This document shows, in pieces, positions 53,301 to 62,370 of a DNA stretch of 64,000 bases (position 1 is its first letter; every line of letters begins with the position of its first letter). The position numbers and the translations under genes were made by a program. This DNA is from JABDII01 sp963815325. Lineage in GTDB: Bacteria > Gemmatimonadota > Gemmatimonadetes > Gemmatimonadales > GWC2-71-9. The DNA lies in the NCBI GenBank assembly GCA_963815325.1, contig CAWFGG010000009.1, positions 336,375-400,374 of the forward strand, in the 5' to 3' direction. The notes under the pieces are model-generated. The model was given only the letters and a program-made list of their open reading frames with translations, was not told the origin of the DNA and did not search any database.

Positions 53301-56018
53301 CTACCGCACCGGTAGCCAGTAACTGATCTTCAGCGCCAGGAAGTTCTCGCCTTCGGCGCCGAAGGAGTCGAAGAACGTGCCGAGCCCGGCGCGTCTCCGC
53401 GGATCGCCGGAATCCGAACGGTTCTGCTGCCACACCAAGAACACCGTGCTGCCGGGCCGCCATTCCCACCGCACCACGAGATTGCTCCGGAACGACAGGA
53501 CATTGAAATTCGGCGCCAGCGCGAAGGTGTCGGATCCATCGGTCACCTGGAAATAGGGATCGCCTTCGCCGTCCTCCAGCTCGGTAATCGTGGAGCCATC
53601 GGTGCCATACAGCCTGAGGTCGTTGGTCCGCGCCCGGGCCAGCTCGCCGATGTCCGAGTACTGGCCGCTCGAGGCGAACGGCTCGGCGTAGAGTTCGATG
53701 GTCAGGTCGGGCGTCAGCGTGTAGTTGAGCCGGAATTGCGCGGAGATGGTGCTTTGATCGATGGTGCCGAAGATGTAGCGTGTCCCGTACGTGGCGGCGC
53801 TTCCACCTGCCCGCTGACTCACGTACTGACGGGTGTCGTGCAGCCGGAAGTACTCGGGCTCGACCGAGAACTGCCATCGGCTGCTGGGCCGAAATGACAG
53901 CTCGGCGGAGGCTGCAAAGAACCAGCCCCCGATATCGTCCCAGAGGTAGTTGACGAATGCCTCCCACTGCGTGTTGGAGGAAAAACTGCTCGACAGCCCG
54001 CCGTTCACACCCACGTCGGTGGTTCGCTTCATGAGCGGGCCGCCCCGGGTCAACCGGTCACTCAGGGCCGAGGTCTGGAGCTCCACGCTCAAGTGGGCCT
54101 GCCAAAAATTGTGGAAGGTCAGGTTCGACTCGAGGTCGAACCCGGTGTATTGGCGAATGCCGCCAAAATTCCACCCAGCGAAATTGTAGAGCGAGACGTT
54201 GTACTCGCGGAATAGCCGACCGGGCGTGGTTTCCCGGTACCTCAGGAATCCGAACGCGTCGATATCATCGGTCGTCCCGAGCCTCCCAGCGTCGTTGATC
54301 TCGAAATCGGGAGATTCCGCCGAGGCCTCCACCCCGTAGAGCCAATGCTCGCCGCTGTTCTTATCGAACTCGAAGGACGCCTGGAATCCGGTCAGTGAGG
54401 TGCGCGTCGGATCGACCGACACATGATCCTGATCGGGCCGTTGGAAGAAGTGGACGCCGTTCCGTTGGATCCCGAGGATGGCCGCGGAGTCGCCCGCGAC
54501 GTGGCTGAAGCCGACCGACCCCCTCAGCGTGTAGGCCCCACCCCGAAAGCGCAGGTTCCAATCCACCCCGCCGGCCACCGCCTGCCGGGTCATCAGATCC
54601 GCAAGCGGGCTTTCGTCATTGATATCGCGGGACACGCTCGTGAGGCTCATCCCAACGGTGGAGGCTGAAGGCCCAAACTCTTGCTGGGCGCGGAGGGCAC
54701 CGTACCCGGAGAGCGGTGCGATCCTGGTCCGACCGAACGTGTCGGCGGCCTCGTCGTAGGTGTCAGCAAACTCATTGCCGGTCAACGCGGCCAACGTCGC
54801 GATTGAGAGCCCCGAGGCCAGTCGGCCGGTAATCTTGGCGGCGCCGAGAATCGTGGCCGCCGGCGGCCGATCGACGAAGTCGCCGCTTGCCCTGCCACGC
54901 GGCGCGGCGCCGATGCGACGTGAATAGAAGAAATTGGCGCCGTCGCCGTCGAGCAGCTGGCTGCCTTCGGTGAAGAATGGCCGCCGTTCGGAGAAGAAGG
55001 TCTCGACCGCGCTCAGGTTGACCTCGGCCGGATCGGCCTCGACCTGCCCGAAGTCCGGATTGATCGTAGCCTCCAACGTCAGGTTGGGCCCCAGTCCCAT
55101 GCGAACGTCGCCGCCGACCCGTGCCGTGAAATTGAACCCGTCATCGAAGGGATCATCTCCGCCGCCCTGCCCCGTCAGCCGGGCGTCCGACGCCACATAG
55201 GGCATGAGTTCGAGCCGCCGGGATGGTTGGACCCCGTCGATACCGGTCAGTTGGCCGAAGCGGCTCGACCAGCCCGTCTCGTTTTTGGGGATCTGAATCC
55301 AGTACACGTCCTCGTTCCGGCTCGGGATATAGCGGTTCATGTTGAGGCCCCACACCTGCCGTTCGCGATCGGTGAACCTGAGCTGGGAAAACGGAATCCG
55401 CATTTCTGCGGTCCAGCCCGAGTCACTGACGTGGGTATGGGCCTGCCACACCGGATTCCAGTTGTAGTCGCGGTTGTGTTCGTTGTCGGCGCCGTGGTAG
55501 TAGTCGATGCGGACGCCGGTGGCGGTGATGCCAAATGTGTACGCGGTGCGGCGATCGTAGTAGCTGTCGATCGAAATGAGCAGCCGCTCCGAGTTGCCGG
55601 CGTTGTCCCGGCGGCTCATCACGGCGCGGATGTCGTCCCGGCCCAGGCTGTGCATGCGCGCGCCGATATAGATCGCGTTGTTATCGTACACGAACGCAAC
55701 CTCCGTATCGGTGGTCGCGGGCGTGCCTTCGTCCGGGTCCTTCTGGATGAAGGCGTTGGTGTACGATGCCTGTTGCCAGATCGGCTCATCCAGTTGCCCG
55801 TCGAGTTCGATTCTGGCTCCGTTGAGGCGCGTGGCGGTGACCTCTCTCGATGATGCCGTGGTTCGAGCCGCCTGGGGAGCCTGTTGCGCGGCGAGGCCAC
55901 CCGGCCGGGCAGCGGCGAGGGCAAGGGCGGCGAGGGCCGGCAGGAATGGCCTACGGGCCACCGCGATCTTCCGGCAGACCGGAGTCGCTCGCCTCATCAG
56001 TTGTGACAAGAATGGCAT
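53301..56018 (-). CDS. DUF5916/CBM9-like outer-membrane barrel protein
   Basis: This roughly 905-residue exported protein has a signal peptide (PALAALALAAARPGGLAAQQ). A CBM9-like N-terminal domain follows (ARIELDGQLDEPIWQQA and DDNAIYIGARM-like DNNAIYIGARM). A long beta-barrel region with LTLEATINPDFGQVEADPAEVN and ETFFSERRPFFTEGSQL comes next, and it ends with KISYWLPVR. These are hallmarks of DUF5916 proteins, which are frequent in Bacteroidetes and Gemmatimonadota. Function is unknown; polysaccharide or metabolite uptake is a common guess. The start is the ATG at 56018. Confidence 0.9.
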   Translation of the reverse strand: MPFLSQLMRRATPVCRKIAVARRPFLPALAALALAAARPGGLAAQQAPQAARTTASSREVTATRLNGARIELDGQLDEPIWQQASYTNAFIQKDPDEGTPATTDTEVAFVYDNNAIYIGARMHSLGRDDIRAVMSRRDNAGNSERLLISIDSYYDRRTAYTFGITATGVRIDYYHGADNEHNRDYNWNPVWQAHTHVSDSGWTAEMRIPFSQLRFTDRERQVWGLNMNRYIPSRNEDVYWIQIPKNETGWSSRFGQLTGIDGVQPSRRLELMPYVASDARLTGQGGGDDPFDDGFNFTARVGGDVRMGLGPNLTLEATINPDFGQVEADPAEVNLSAVETFFSERRPFFTEGSQLLDGDGANFFYSRRIGAAPRGRASGDFVDRPPAATILGAAKITGRLASGLSIATLAALTGNEFADTYDEAADTFGRTRIAPLSGYGALRAQQEFGPSASTVGMSLTSVSRDINDESPLADLMTRQAVAGGVDWNLRFRGGAYTLRGSVGFSHVAGDSAAILGIQRNGVHFFQRPDQDHVSVDPTRTSLTGFQASFEFDKNSGEHWLYGVEASAESPDFEINDAGRLGTTDDIDAFGFLRYRETTPGRLFREYNVSLYNFAGWNFGGIRQYTGFDLESNLTFHNFWQAHLSVELQTSALSDRLTRGGPLMKRTTDVGVNGGLSSSFSSNTQWEAFVNYLWDDIGGWFFAASAELSFRPSSRWQFSVEPEYFRLHDTRQYVSQRAGGSAATYGTRYIFGTIDQSTISAQFRLNYTLTPDLTIELYAEPFASSGQYSDIGELARARTNDLRLYGTDGSTITELEDGEGDPYFQVTDGSDTFALAPNFNVLSFRSNLVVRWEWRPGSTVFLVWQQNRSDSGDPRRRAGLGTFFDSFGAEGENFLALKISYWLPVR

Positions 56019-56228
56019 CACCGTCTCAGGAAGGGGTGAGCAGCCTACTGGGCCGGGACGCGTGCGACGTGGCCATGCATGCCCCTCGCGAACGGCGTAG
56101 TCGAAAGCCATGGCACCATTGAGCTTTCACCACTACGAGCGCGCTTCGCTTCGGTTTCACGGCGGAACACCGAGCCCGGCGGCTACTCCTCCTCCACGGA
56201 CTCCGGATATTGACCGAGTACCCGGCAC

Positions 56229-56903
56229 TTACGCTTCCTGAGCCTCCTCCGTCCCCAGGTATCGGGTGAACCACTCGGCGGCCACCTGGGCTACCCGCTC
56301 GAGGGCACCGGGTTCCTCGAACAAATGGGTCGCCCGAGGGACGACCTCCAATCGCTTGTGGCAGGTCAGCCGGTCGAACGCGCTCTGGTTGAGATCGAGC
56401 ACCATGTCGTCCTTGGCCCCGACGATGAGAAGGGTTGGTGCCGCAACTGTGGGCAGTGCGTCCGCCGCGAGATCCGGACGGCCGCCACGGGACACGATTG
56501 CGCCGACCGGCGAATCGCGCTGGGCCGCCGCAACCAGCGCCGCCGCCGCCCCCGTGCTAGCGCCGAAGTAACCGACCCGTAACCCGCGAAGGTCGGGCTC
56601 GGCGAGTGTCCAGCGGGTAGCATACCACAGTCGCTCGGCCAAGAGCGGAATGTCGAACACCCGCGCCCGGTTGCCCGCCTCACGATCGGTAAGGAGATCG
56701 AACAGCAGGGTGCCAACCCCCGACCGCCTCAGCTCGGCGGCCACCATCCGATTGCGTGGGCTGAACCGACTGCTCCCACTTCCGTGCGCAAACAGCACCA
56801 GCCCCTGCGCCCCCGCGGGTACCGCCACATCGCCGCTCAAGCGAACTGGGCCCGCCGGGATGACGACGGGCCGTTCGAGCCGCTTTCGTTCGAGCGTCTT
56901 CAT
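56229..56903 (-). CDS. Alpha/beta hydrolase (dienelactone hydrolase-like)
   Basis: This 224-residue protein has the alpha/beta-hydrolase layout. The oxyanion loop is LVLFAHGSGSSRFSPRN. The nucleophile is in GYFGASTGAAAAL (G-x-S-x-G with Ser). Acid and base follow at LLIVGAKDDMVLDLNQ and RATHLFEEPG. AAGGA precedes the ATG at 56903. The start overlaps the phosphoribosyltransferase stop (ATGA), an operon pairing seen in many bacteria, where the pair is annotated as hydrolase plus phosphoribosyltransferase without known pathway. Confidence 0.88.
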   Translation of the reverse strand: MKTLERKRLERPVVIPAGPVRLSGDVAVPAGAQGLVLFAHGSGSSRFSPRNRMVAAELRRSGVGTLLFDLLTDREAGNRARVFDIPLLAERLWYATRWTLAEPDLRGLRVGYFGASTGAAAALVAAAQRDSPVGAIVSRGGRPDLAADALPTVAAPTLLIVGAKDDMVLDLNQSAFDRLTCHKRLEVVPRATHLFEEPGALERVAQVAAEWFTRYLGTEEAQEA

Positions 56904-57574
56904 GATCCTTCTCTCTCCCAATGCTGTCCGCCCACCGGGGGGCGCGCCCTCGCGGCCCGGTTGAGGCAGTCGGTCACGTCCGCATCGGTAGTCGGGGTGA
57001 AGTCGCGATACCAGATGCTCACAGCGGCAAACTCACGCGGCCGGAGCACACACACGACGGCGTCCGTCTTGCAGGCGAGATCATTGGCGCTATCACAGGC
57101 GCACACGGGGGCACCGAAGATCACCCGGTCCGGCCCATGGGTTCGAATGGAGGCGACGGCCGCCGAAGCAGTCGCCCCGGTAGCCAAACCGTCGTCGATC
57201 ACCAGCACCGTTCGCCCCGCGACCTGGATCGGATCACGCCCACTCCGGTATAGCCGCTCCTGACGCTCGAGTTCGGCCCCTTCCCGCCGGATCACGTCCT
57301 CGATGTACCGCTCGGGGATGCCGTACGTGTCGACCACCGAACGATTGACTTCCGTAATGCCCGGCGCGATAGCGCCGATGGCAAATTCCGGATTCCCCGG
57401 TGCCCCGAGTTTCCGGACCACGATGACGTCGAGGTCCGCGTCAAACGCGCGCGCCACCTCATACCCGACTGGCACCCCGCCCCGCGGCAAGGCGACGACA
57501 ATCGGATGGAACTCGCGATACCCGCCGAGCGCACGCGCCAGCTGTTGCCCCCCATCCACCCGGTCCTGAAACAT
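56900..57574 (-). CDS. Phosphoribosyltransferase family protein
   Basis: This 224-residue protein has the PRPP-binding motif VLVIDDGLATGATASAAV. Other family segments are VALPRGGVPVGYEVARAFDADLDVIVVRK and FAIGAIAPG. Standalone members of this type are of uncertain substrate and often appear with an alpha/beta hydrolase and erythromycin-esterase-like proteins. AGGAGG lies six bases before the ATG at 57574, which is preferred to upstream codons. Its TGA overlaps the hydrolase ATG. Confidence 0.9.
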   Translation of the reverse strand: MFQDRVDGGQQLARALGGYREFHPIVVALPRGGVPVGYEVARAFDADLDVIVVRKLGAPGNPEFAIGAIAPGITEVNRSVVDTYGIPERYIEDVIRREGAELERQERLYRSGRDPIQVAGRTVLVIDDGLATGATASAAVASIRTHGPDRVIFGAPVCACDSANDLACKTDAVVCVLRPREFAAVSIWYRDFTPTTDADVTDCLNRAARARPPVGGQHWEREGS

Positions 57575-57972
57575 GTGACGCCTCCTGGCGGGGCCAATAT
57601 TTAGAATGGGCCAGCTGGGATGAAAGGACCCTGAAGGCACCATGAGACGATCGCTCGCGCGCTGAGTGCGCGAAAGGGAAGGACGCAGCTCGACTCAATC
57701 GCCCTCAGCGGTGCTCCGGGTCTCGAGGGCCAGGGCTGATTCATCTCGGGCGAGAAAGGAACCTTGCCAGAAACCTTGGAGGCAGGCCGCCGCAATGGCC
57801 TGGGGTGCAATTCGGAAAGTGCATCATATGAGGATGATAGTATGCTGTCTTTCAACGACTTACACTGCTTACCTCAGGCGTTGCCTTACTTAGGGCGCAG
57901 GTGGCCCGGCTTATGCAAGTAAGACGATGTGAGCGAGCACACCGATGTCCGGATGCACTGCAGGAGTGACCC
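57575..57972. other. Intergenic region upstream of the RNA-repair island
   Basis: These roughly 400 bp separate two divergent transcription units and hold no convincing gene. The part near 57800-57925 is AT-rich. It contains three CTTAC motifs (near 57859, 57868 and 57885) and a perfect 7-bp inverted repeat, CTTACTT (57885-57891) and AAGTAAG (57917-57923), with a 25-base spacer. It probably carries promoters for the genes on both sides. Confidence 0.5.
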
Positions 57973-58431
57973 ATGGACGCACGCAACATCGTCGAAACGG
58001 TCCAGGAAAAGCTCAGACAGGTCATCGTCGGCGCCGCGAGCGAGGGGGAGACCTACAAGTACGGGTTCCTGCTCCATCGGCGGGAGGACTTTGGGCAACT
58101 CCAGTTCGGGCTCATCACGCTGGGTGGCGAGAGCATGCCGCTCACCCATCGGATGCTGAACGCCCTGCAGGGCGTGGTGTGCTGGGTCTACGGTGAGGTG
58201 CCGGCCGGCATCGAGACGGCCGATCGTGACCGTCATGCCATGCACGTGGATGATGAAGGACGACCGGCCGACGCGATGGCGCGAACGCTGATGGTCACCC
58301 TGCTCACCCCGGACGGTGGCAGCCCGGATGCCTCGGCGCTCTGTCCTTCTCAGGGGACAATGACGCCCGTCACGCTTACGGAGCCGTTGCTTCTCTTGAC
58401 CGCGACCCGGCCGGCCGGCTGGCCGCTGTAA
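57973..58431 (+). CDS. Unknown 152-residue protein at head of RNA-repair island
   Basis: This soluble protein begins MDARNIVETVQEKLRQVIVG. It contains YKYGFLLHRREDFGQLQFGL, MPLTHRMLNALQGVVCWVYGEVPAGI, and a C-terminal strand TLTEPLLLLTATRPAGWPL. No signal peptide, membrane segment or known motif is seen. AGGAG precedes the ATG at good spacing. It lies 201 bp upstream of the archease gene on the same strand, so it may belong to that unit or have its own promoter. Confidence 0.68.
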   Translation: MDARNIVETVQEKLRQVIVGAASEGETYKYGFLLHRREDFGQLQFGLITLGGESMPLTHRMLNALQGVVCWVYGEVPAGIETADRDRHAMHVDDEGRPADAMARTLMVTLLTPDGGSPDASALCPSQGTMTPVTLTEPLLLLTATRPAGWPL

Positions 58432-58632
58432 TGCCCGTGAGGTCTGGGCGACCCTTCCCACCCACCTTGAAGCAACTTTCATTGTAGGATCAAGCCTGCT
58501 TCCATCGCCGATCCCTATCTTTCAGACACGGCCGCAGTGTCGGCACCTCCTTGCCGTGATGTGACCGTCGTATTTTGAGGTCGAGGTGCGTGGGTCCCTG
58601 CTCCACCCGCGGTCCCGCTCGACGACGAGGTC

Positions 58633-59085
58633 ATGTCAGAAGCGCCACAGCAACCCGTCCCCGCTCCAAACCGTGCCGCGCCGGGGCACCGATTCGTCGA
58701 TCACCCTTCCGAAGCCCACCTGTTGGTCTACGGTGGTTCCATGGCCGACGTGGCCGGAGAAGCAGGGCGCGCGCTGGCCAGCCTCACCCTGGGTGAGCCG
58801 CTTCCGGAAGCGACCGGTCCCTGGCGCGAGATCGAAGTGTGCTCGCCGGACGCCGTGGCCCTCCTGGTCGACTGGCTCAACGAGTTGATTTGCCTGGCCG
58901 AGTCTGAGCAGTGGATGCCGCTCGAGTTCGATGTGATCGAGGCCACCCAGACCTATCTCCATGCCCGCGTGCGGGGCAGAGCGCTCGGCACTTCTCCGAG
59001 TCTCGTGAAAGCGGCCACGCATCACGGAGCAAGGCTCGAGGAGATGGACGGCGTATTCGAGGCCCATCTCCTCCTCGACGTCTGA
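58633..59085 (+). CDS. Archease
   Basis: This 150-residue protein matches the archease family. Motifs are FVDHPSEAHLLVYGG near the N-terminus, with the conserved Asp-His metal-binding start, DAVALLVDWLNELICLAESEQ, and the C-terminal THHGARLEEMDGVFEAHLLLDV with the final acidic residues. Archease promotes guanylylation and multiple turnover of the RNA ligase RtcB, which is encoded 11 bp downstream. GAGG stands before the ATG at 58633. The N-terminal ~18 residues are a non-conserved extension. Confidence 0.92.
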   Translation: MSEAPQQPVPAPNRAAPGHRFVDHPSEAHLLVYGGSMADVAGEAGRALASLTLGEPLPEATGPWREIEVCSPDAVALLVDWLNELICLAESEQWMPLEFDVIEATQTYLHARVRGRALGTSPSLVKAATHHGARLEEMDGVFEAHLLLDV

Positions 59086-59096
59086 AGCGGTAGGCT

Positions 59097-60524
59097 ATGC
59101 CTGATTACCAGGCGGTGCGACAAAGCGGTTGGATGTTTGAAATCCCGCGGACGGCGCGAGCGGATATGCGGGTCCCGGCCCGGATTTATGCCGACTCCGC
59201 GCTGTGGGACCAGATCTCCAAGGATCAATCCATCGAGCAGCTGGTGAACGTCGCCACGTTGCCGGGCGTCACGGGCTATGTCTACGCCATGCCGGACGTC
59301 CACCAGGGCTATGGTTTCCCCGTGGGCGGGGTCGCGGCCACACGAGTACGCGATGGCGTCATCTCTCCCGGCGGGGTGGGCTATGACATCAATTGCGGCG
59401 TCCGGCTCCTCGCCACGGAACTCACCGTCGAGAGTGCCGGCGGGCGCCTGGAGGCCGCCGTTCACCAACTGAGCCGGCGCATCCCGTCGGGTCCGGGGCG
59501 AAATCCTCGATTCTCACTTGACCCGGATGAGCTGGACCGGGTGCTGACGGAGGGCTGCCGCTATCTGGTCGAGCGAGAGTTGGCCACGCCAGACGACCTG
59601 GCCGTCACCGAAGCGACGGGCTGCCTCGCGGCCGCTGATTCGGACGCGGTCTCCGCCAAGGCAAAGACGCGCGGGCACGATCAACTCGGGACGATCGGGT
59701 CGGGCAACCACTTCGTGGAAGTGCAGCAGGTCGACCAGGTATTCGACGACGCGGCCGCCGAGGCATACGGCCTGACTGATGGACGGCTCACCGTACTGAT
59801 TCATACGGGCTCGCGAGGGTTGGGCCACCAAGTCTGCACGGACCACGTCCGGTTGATGGACCACGTGATGGAACGCTATGGCATCCACCTTCCCGACCGC
59901 CAGCTGGCATCGGCCCCACTCGGCTCGCCGGAGGGCGCCCGCTATTTCGGGGCGATGTGCGCCGCAGCCAACTTCGCCTGGGCCAACCGGCAAGTGATTA
60001 CGCATTACGTGCGCGAGGTCTTTGCGCAGGTGTTTGGTGAGGCGCACCGTCCCCGCCTCGTGTACGATGTGGCCCACAACATCGCCAAGATCGAGGTCTA
60101 CGACGGCGAGGAGTTGTGTGTGCATCGGAAGGGAGCGACGCGCGCGTTCGGGCCGGCCTCCCCCGAGACGCCCGACCGGTATCGCGCCCACGGGCAGCCG
60201 GTCTTCATTCCAGGGAGCATGGGCACGGCCTCCTACGTGCTTGCGGGTGCTGATACCTCCAGCGAACGGAGTTTCGGCAGCTGCTGCCATGGCGCCGGCC
60301 GTGCGATGAGCAGGGGCGCGGCCAAGCGCACGGTGACGGGGGCCCAAGTCCGCCGCGAGCTCGAGTCCCGCGGCATCGTCGTCCGTTGCGCCTCCAAGAG
60401 TGGGCTCGCCGAGGAGGCACCCTTGGCATACAAGGATGTGGATCGAGTGGTCGACGTAGTACACCGGGCTGGCCTAGCCCGGAAGGTGGCCAGGCTTACG
60501 CCACTTGGCGTGATCAAGGGGTGA
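59097..60524 (+). CDS. rtcB: RNA-splicing ligase RtcB
   Basis: This 475-residue GTP- and Mn-dependent RNA ligase joins 2',3'-cyclic phosphate or 3'-phosphate ends to 5'-hydroxyl ends. Active-site residues are visible: AMPDVHQGYGFPVGG, GGVGYDINCGVRLL, GSGNHFVEVQQ, IHTGSRGLGHQ, YDVAHNIAK and the GMP-accepting histidine in SFGSCCHGAGRAMSRG near residue 400. The length fits the family. It pairs with archease, and a ribosome hibernation/cold-shock fusion follows, pointing to repair of cleaved tRNA or rRNA under stress (inference). Confidence 0.96.
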   Translation: MPDYQAVRQSGWMFEIPRTARADMRVPARIYADSALWDQISKDQSIEQLVNVATLPGVTGYVYAMPDVHQGYGFPVGGVAATRVRDGVISPGGVGYDINCGVRLLATELTVESAGGRLEAAVHQLSRRIPSGPGRNPRFSLDPDELDRVLTEGCRYLVERELATPDDLAVTEATGCLAAADSDAVSAKAKTRGHDQLGTIGSGNHFVEVQQVDQVFDDAAAEAYGLTDGRLTVLIHTGSRGLGHQVCTDHVRLMDHVMERYGIHLPDRQLASAPLGSPEGARYFGAMCAAANFAWANRQVITHYVREVFAQVFGEAHRPRLVYDVAHNIAKIEVYDGEELCVHRKGATRAFGPASPETPDRYRAHGQPVFIPGSMGTASYVLAGADTSSERSFGSCCHGAGRAMSRGAAKRTVTGAQVRRELESRGIVVRCASKSGLAEEAPLAYKDVDRVVDVVHRAGLARKVARLTPLGVIKG

Positions 60525-60574
60525 GGCCCGCTGAAACGAGCCTTTCCTGACGACATCCAGCGAAGGAGTGACAG

Positions 60575-61144
60575 ATGGAGCTTCCGCTGCAAGTCGCAAC
60601 TCGCAACATCAGCCTCTCCAGTTCCGAAGAAGAGGCGATCCGAAGCGAAGCAATGAAGCTCGACAGTATGGCTGATCGTATCATGAGTTGCCGTGTCATG
60701 GTGGAGACACCGCACCGCCGGGGCACTGAGGGCATCCACTATCTCGTCCGCATCGACCTGACCTTGCCCGGGCGCGAGCTGGTGGTGAAGCGCCAGCCGC
60801 AGGCCGACCTGCGGACAGCACTCCAAGACGCGTTCGATGTGGCCAAGCGGCAAGTGCAGGACTACACCCGCCGCCGCCGAGGCTTGGGGAAGGCCCATCC
60901 CCCGCCCAACCGGGCGCGGGTCCTGACACTGTTCCCCTATGAAGGTTACGGATTTCTCCAGGATGATTTGGGTCGTGAGATCTACTTCCACCGCAACAGC
61001 GTGCTCAACGGACACTTCGAGAAGCTCGCCGAGGGCGCGGAGGTGCGTTTCGTCGAAGAAGAAGGCGACGAAGGACCTCAGGCCAGCACCGTGACGTTGG
61101 TCAGGATGCCGGCAGGGCGGGAGAACGCTGCCGGCTACGAGTAA
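60575..61144 (+). CDS. HPF/RaiA-type domain fused to cold-shock domain
   Basis: This 189-residue protein has an N-terminal ribosome-associated HPF-like domain (1-~100: QVATRNISLSSSEEEAIRSE and YLVRIDLTLPGRELVVKRQP). A basic linker (YTRRRRGLGKAHPPPNR) follows. The C-terminal cold-shock-type OB fold (~108-178) has LFPYEGYGFLQDDLGREIYF and HRNSVLNGHFEKLAEGAEV. Such fusions probably bind the ribosome and single-stranded RNA. AAGGAG precedes the ATG at 60575. Its neighbours archease and RtcB suggest an RNA-protection programme. Seen directly are the two domain patterns; function is inferred. Confidence 0.88.
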   Translation: MELPLQVATRNISLSSSEEEAIRSEAMKLDSMADRIMSCRVMVETPHRRGTEGIHYLVRIDLTLPGRELVVKRQPQADLRTALQDAFDVAKRQVQDYTRRRRGLGKAHPPPNRARVLTLFPYEGYGFLQDDLGREIYFHRNSVLNGHFEKLAEGAEVRFVEEEGDEGPQASTVTLVRMPAGRENAAGYE

Positions 61145-61159
61145 AGGGACCCGGGGTCA

Positions 61160-62086
61160 GTGATTCTCGATCGCAATCGGACTATGCCCAGGGTCTCCAA
61201 CGCCGACCTCGCGCGGCGGCTGGACGAGGTGGGGCATCTTCTGGCCGAGCAGGGTGCCAATCCGCATCGTATCCGCGCGTACCACGCGGCGGCCGCGACC
61301 CTGCGGCACATGGCGGAGCCGGCTGACGATCTGCTCCGTAACCAGGGACTGGACGGTCTGATCCGCCTTCCCACCATCGGCTCGAGCATTGCCCGGGCGC
61401 TTCGGGACATCATCACGACGGGCCAGTTGCCGATGCTCGAGCGGCTGCGCGGCCAAAGCGACCCCATGTCGCTCTTGGCCTCGGTTCCCGGCATCGGCGA
61501 CGTGCTCGCCGAGCGCCTGCACCACGACCTAGGCATCGGGACGCTCGAGGAACTCGAGGTCGCGGCCCACGACGGGCGTCTCGAGCACATTGCGGGTTTC
61601 GGTCCGAAGCGGCTTTCGGGAATCGTGGAGTACTTGGCTGGACGCCTGGGCCGAATTCGAGCCCGGGCGATGCCGGTGGAGACCGATCCGCCGGTGGCTG
61701 AGATTCTCGACGTGGATCACGAATACCGCAGCAAGGCGGCGCAGGGAACGCTACGCAGCATAGCGCCGCGCCGGCTAAACCCAACGGGTGAGGCCTGGCT
61801 ACCAGTGCTTCACACCCACCGCGGAGAACGCCACTACACGGCACTCTTCTCCAACACACCCCGGGCCCATCGCCTCCGGCGAACCCATGACTGGGTCGTG
61901 CTCTACTATGACGGCGACCACGGCGAACGGCAGTGCACCGTGGTGACCGAGTATCGCGGAGAGCTCAAGGGGCGCCGCACGGTGCGTGGGCGCGAAGCCG
62001 ATTGCCTCGAGTTCTACCGCCATGCAGAAGGCGCCTCACCTGGACGCTCTGGCGAGCCTGCCTCGACGCACTCAGGCTCGGTCTGA
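61160..62086 (+). CDS. PolX-N-terminal-like HhH protein without polymerase domain
   Basis: This 308-residue protein starts at GTG 61160; an ATG at 61184 (MPRVSNADLARRL) is the alternative. Residues ~10-90 match the 8-kDa domain of PolX/DNA polymerase beta: DLARRLDEVGHLLAEQG, NPHRIRAYHAAAATL and LPTIGSSIARALRDI. Then comes a helix-hairpin-helix (SVPGIGDVLAERLHHDLGIG and IAGFGPKRLSGIVEYL). No nucleotidyltransferase or PHP domain follows. The C-terminal ~110 residues (HTHRGERHYTALFSN, DWVVLYYDGD and CTVVTEYRGELKGRR) are beta-rich and unknown to me. It is 15 bp after the HPF-cold-shock gene, so a nucleic-acid repair role in this island is plausible. Confidence 0.82.
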   Translation: MILDRNRTMPRVSNADLARRLDEVGHLLAEQGANPHRIRAYHAAAATLRHMAEPADDLLRNQGLDGLIRLPTIGSSIARALRDIITTGQLPMLERLRGQSDPMSLLASVPGIGDVLAERLHHDLGIGTLEELEVAAHDGRLEHIAGFGPKRLSGIVEYLAGRLGRIRARAMPVETDPPVAEILDVDHEYRSKAAQGTLRSIAPRRLNPTGEAWLPVLHTHRGERHYTALFSNTPRAHRLRRTHDWVVLYYDGDHGERQCTVVTEYRGELKGRRTVRGREADCLEFYRHAEGASPGRSGEPASTHSGSV

Positions 62087-62088
62087 CG

Positions 62089-62370
62089 TCACTCCTCGTC
62101 CACATCCCGAGAAGCCGGTCGTTCGTCCTCCACCTTCATGGGCTCTTCAAACAGGCCGTAGCGGTAGACGAGCCCGCGGAGGGTGGGTTCATCCAGGTCA
62201 CGGAACAGACGCATGGCCCACTCCAGCGCGTGGTCGTGCTTCGCGGGGGAGAAGCTGTTCTCGAGCGACGCGACGAGTGCCTGAACCAGCTCCTCGTGAC
62301 TGGCCCCCGCAACCTCGGCCGACTTCGTGAGATGGCTCCGCTTGGTCCCGGATGCCGATTTGGCCGTCAT
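62089..62370 (-). CDS. Small helical hypothetical protein
   Basis: This 93-residue soluble protein is convergent with the HhH gene (2 bp apart). It starts MTAKSASGTKRSHLTKSAEV. The predicted helices ELVQALVASLENSF, HDHALEWAMRLFRDL and EPTLRGLVYRYGLF are followed by an acidic tail. No family is recognised. Coding is supported by composition and by the fit between neighbours. Confidence 0.6.
   Translation of the reverse strand: MTAKSASGTKRSHLTKSAEVAGASHEELVQALVASLENSFSPAKHDHALEWAMRLFRDLDEPTLRGLVYRYGLFEEPMKVEDERPASRDVDEE

Noticed and set aside
58541..58554. GGCAC-CTCC-TTGC, resembling a sigma-54 promoter, ~80 bp upstream of archease
   Set aside because: The spacer between GGCAC and TTGC is 4 instead of 5 bases, which puts GG and GC one base too close; sigma-54 is strict about this. 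Attractive because RtcB operons can be sigma-54 controlled, but not supported here.
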